Assembly: GCA_030637775.1 (NCBI GenBank)
Contig: DAOWFY010000004.1
Location: forward strand, 1-8,338
Direction: 5' to 3'
Origin: a bacterium
GTDB lineage: Bacteria > Ratteibacteria > UBA8468
Length of the DNA: 8,338 bases
In this document: positions 7,208 to 8,338 of the stretch, one piece after another
How the letters are laid out: every line of letters starts with the position of its first letter
Position numbering within the stretch: the first letter of the stretch is position 1
Notes under the pieces: model-generated
Seen by the model: the letters and a program-made list of their open reading frames with translations, nothing else
What the model was told of the DNA's origin: nothing
Database searches by the model: none
Position numbers and translations under genes: made by a program

Positions 7208-8156
7208 AGAAACTCCTTTCTAAACCTTTTGTATACTTATAAGCCAAGAAAAGAAAGTAGGCATAATGGGAAGGATACTTTCTTACATAATCCTCCAATC
7301 TGCGGACAAACCTCTGGGTATTTTCTCTGATATTCTCTTCCTGGTCCAAGGAATTCTCAAGAGGTAAACTTTCCTCAATGATAAGATGATGTGTCCTATC
7401 CTTCTTGCGCAGAATAAAGCTCGGGAGGACAGTCGCCTGGCTTTTTAGCGCTAACTCCATTGTCCCCGGAGGAAACCAGGCGTCTCTACCCAGGAACTTA
7501 ACCTTGACCTTTCTTAGACCTCCACCGCCATCGATAGCAATTCCTAAAATACCATTTCCCATCAGACATCTAAAAGCTGGTCGCAGAGAGCCAAAGGCAT
7601 CAATATGACTTACCGGCAGAGAAGTTTCCAGTTGTTGTCTTAATTGAGAAATCCTTTTTGTAAGGTAAGGAGATCCTTTCTGAAAGGTCTCTTCCCAGAT
7701 GGTAGCGGAAGCACTTAGTTGACTCATCTGATAGCCCCGATAACCGATTGCCGGCATGATCATTTGGTTGGAGCCAAAATGTCCAAAAACAAGAATTACC
7801 CCTTTCCCCCTTTTTAAAGCCTGATCCAGATTTCCCTTTCCTTCCAAAGAGGTAATCTGGAAGATATTGGTCGGGGAAAAACGCTGATAAAACATAATCT
7901 CGATCTGGCTCATATAATAATTTTCAAAACTTCTTCTGATAATCGAACAAAGATTTCCTTCTTTTTCATTCAGGGAAAGTTTTAATTCCGCAAAAATTAT
8001 TTTTTTTCTCTGGCGGGCAACTAAGAAAAATAATAGACCGATCATCTGACCTAAAAAAAGGTTAAATTTTATGGGAAGAAATTTCAAAAAAGTTCTGAAA
8101 GGATACCAATAAAACCAGCGCCCTAAATCCTTCAAGGACGATTTAATCATCCACAT
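7164..8156 (-). CDS. LpxL/HtrB-like lysophospholipid acyltransferase, paralogue 1 (330 aa)
   Basis: Family members transfer fatty acyl chains to lipid A precursors or other lipids at the inner face of the cytoplasmic membrane. Seen here: a hydrophobic N-terminal anchor (about residues 13-48), the acyltransferase block GKGVILVFGHFG (117-128), and a later block with FLGRDAWFPPG (221-231) and VLPSFILR (243-250), in the usual order. The length is slightly above the roughly 300 aa typical of the family. The catalytic HX4(D/E) motif reads HFGSNQ, with H126 kept and Gln131 replacing the acid. The C-terminus is longer than that of paralogue 2 and runs 44 bases into the next gene. Start choice: the listed ATG at 8156 gives the longest form. 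The third codon (ATG at 8150) would give the ATGA overlap with the upstream stop that is used elsewhere in this operon and is equally likely. Neither has a strong Shine-Dalgarno sequence. The acyl donor and acceptor cannot be read from sequence. Confidence 0.88.
   Translation of the reverse strand: MWMIKSSLKDLGRWFYWYPFRTFLKFLPIKFNLFLGQMIGLLFFLVARQRKKIIFAELKLSLNEKEGNLCSIIRRSFENYYMSQIEIMFYQRFSPTNIFQITSLEGKGNLDQALKRGKGVILVFGHFGSNQMIMPAIGYRGYQMSQLSASATIWEETFQKGSPYLTKRISQLRQQLETSLPVSHIDAFGSLRPAFRCLMGNGILGIAIDGGGGLRKVKVKFLGRDAWFPPGTMELALKSQATVLPSFILRKKDRTHHLIIEESLPLENSLDQEENIRENTQRFVRRLEDYVRKYPSHYAYFLFLAYKYTKGLERSFFEDYGNYPNYPHPS
7213..7219 (-). promoter_or_regulatory. Shine-Dalgarno AAAGGAG supporting a TTG start for rSAM A
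   Basis: On the minus strand AAAGGAG ends five bases before the TTG at 7207-7205, and fourteen bases before the in-frame ATG at 7198-7196. The spacing favours TTG. It is the clearest ribosome binding site in the window. It lies inside the coding sequence of the preceding acyltransferase. Confidence 0.7.
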
Positions 8157-8338
8157 CTGCGTCCCATTAATTTATTTCTGATAAATTTGGAAGTTTTTTT
8201 CCAGGGCATGAGGAGTTTAAAAAGGACATTTAGATAATTATTTGCCGGGTTGATCCAGAATAGTTTACAAAGATCCTCCTTCTTTTCTGGTAACAGATTC
8301 ACATCCGGGGAAATAACTCCTGATCTTATCGCCATCTC
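8147..8338 (-). CDS. C-terminal tail of probable B12-binding radical SAM protein (5'-truncated)
   Basis: The reading frame is open to the window edge and ends in TGA at 8149-8147, leaving the last 63 residues of a longer protein. No catalytic motif is present. The tail lines up with the end of rSAM B further down the operon. EMAIRSGVISPD matches the NLAEKEGLIKDE stretch that follows the conserved PGTELY of these enzymes, and NNYLNVLFKLL matches ENYLNLLLVLF, with similar spacing and a basic, hydrophobic end (KKTSKFIRNKLMGRR). This makes it the probable remnant of a fourth radical SAM protein at the head of the visible operon. The stop codon overlaps the start of the next gene, so the two are co-transcribed. 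The cysteine motif lies outside the window, so the assignment rests on tail similarity alone. The Met at 8335 is an internal codon, not a likely start. Confidence 0.6.
   Translation of the reverse strand, partial: EMAIRSGVISPDVNLLPEKKEDLCKLFWINPANNYLNVLFKLLMPWKKTSKFIRNKLMGRRCG

Overview
This is an 8.3 kb slice of one densely packed operon. Every gene I can support lies on the minus strand, so transcription runs from position 8338 towards 1. Both ends are cut: the first gene has lost its 5' part and the last its 3' part. No intergenic gap exceeds about 20 bases. I see no promoter, terminator, RNA gene, repeat, mobile element or CRISPR array.

In order of transcription: (1) the C-terminal tail of a protein that looks like a B12-binding radical SAM enzyme (8338-8147); (2) an LpxL/HtrB-like lysophospholipid acyltransferase (LPLAT 1, 8156-7164); (3-5) three consecutive, complete B12-binding-domain radical SAM proteins (rSAM A 7207-5663, rSAM B 5666-4170, rSAM C 4173-2650); (6) a second LPLAT (2653-1724); (7) an alpha/beta hydrolase-fold protein (1720-848); (8) a glycosyltransferase family 9 (heptosyltransferase-like) protein, 3'-truncated (827-1). 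Three junctions use ATGA stop/start overlaps. A fourth would as well if the third codon of LPLAT 1 is its real start. One junction is a 44-base overlap ahead of a TTG start that has a clear Shine-Dalgarno sequence.

The organism is probably an anaerobic or microaerophilic bacterium with a Gram-negative-type envelope. The GT9 and LpxL-like genes point to outer-membrane glycolipid synthesis, and the cluster of oxygen-sensitive 4Fe-4S/cobalamin enzymes points to anaerobic life. Base composition is moderately AT-rich. Many uncultivated phyla carry such radical SAM expansions, and the sequence alone does not let me name one.

My reading, which is inference, is that the operon makes or modifies a membrane glycolipid. 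The LPLATs would attach acyl chains, the radical SAM enzymes would carry out radical chemistry such as methylation, C-C coupling or rearrangement on a lipid or lipid-linked intermediate, GT9 would add a sugar, and the hydrolase-like protein would process an ester or thioester. The radical SAM proteins end in hydrophobic, basic tails that fit work at the membrane. The layout reads as two rSAM-then-LPLAT units: (tail)-LPLAT 1, then rSAM A-B-C-LPLAT 2. Both acyltransferases have Gln where the usual HX4(D/E) acid sits, and the hydrolase lacks an obvious catalytic His, so textbook activities should not be assumed.
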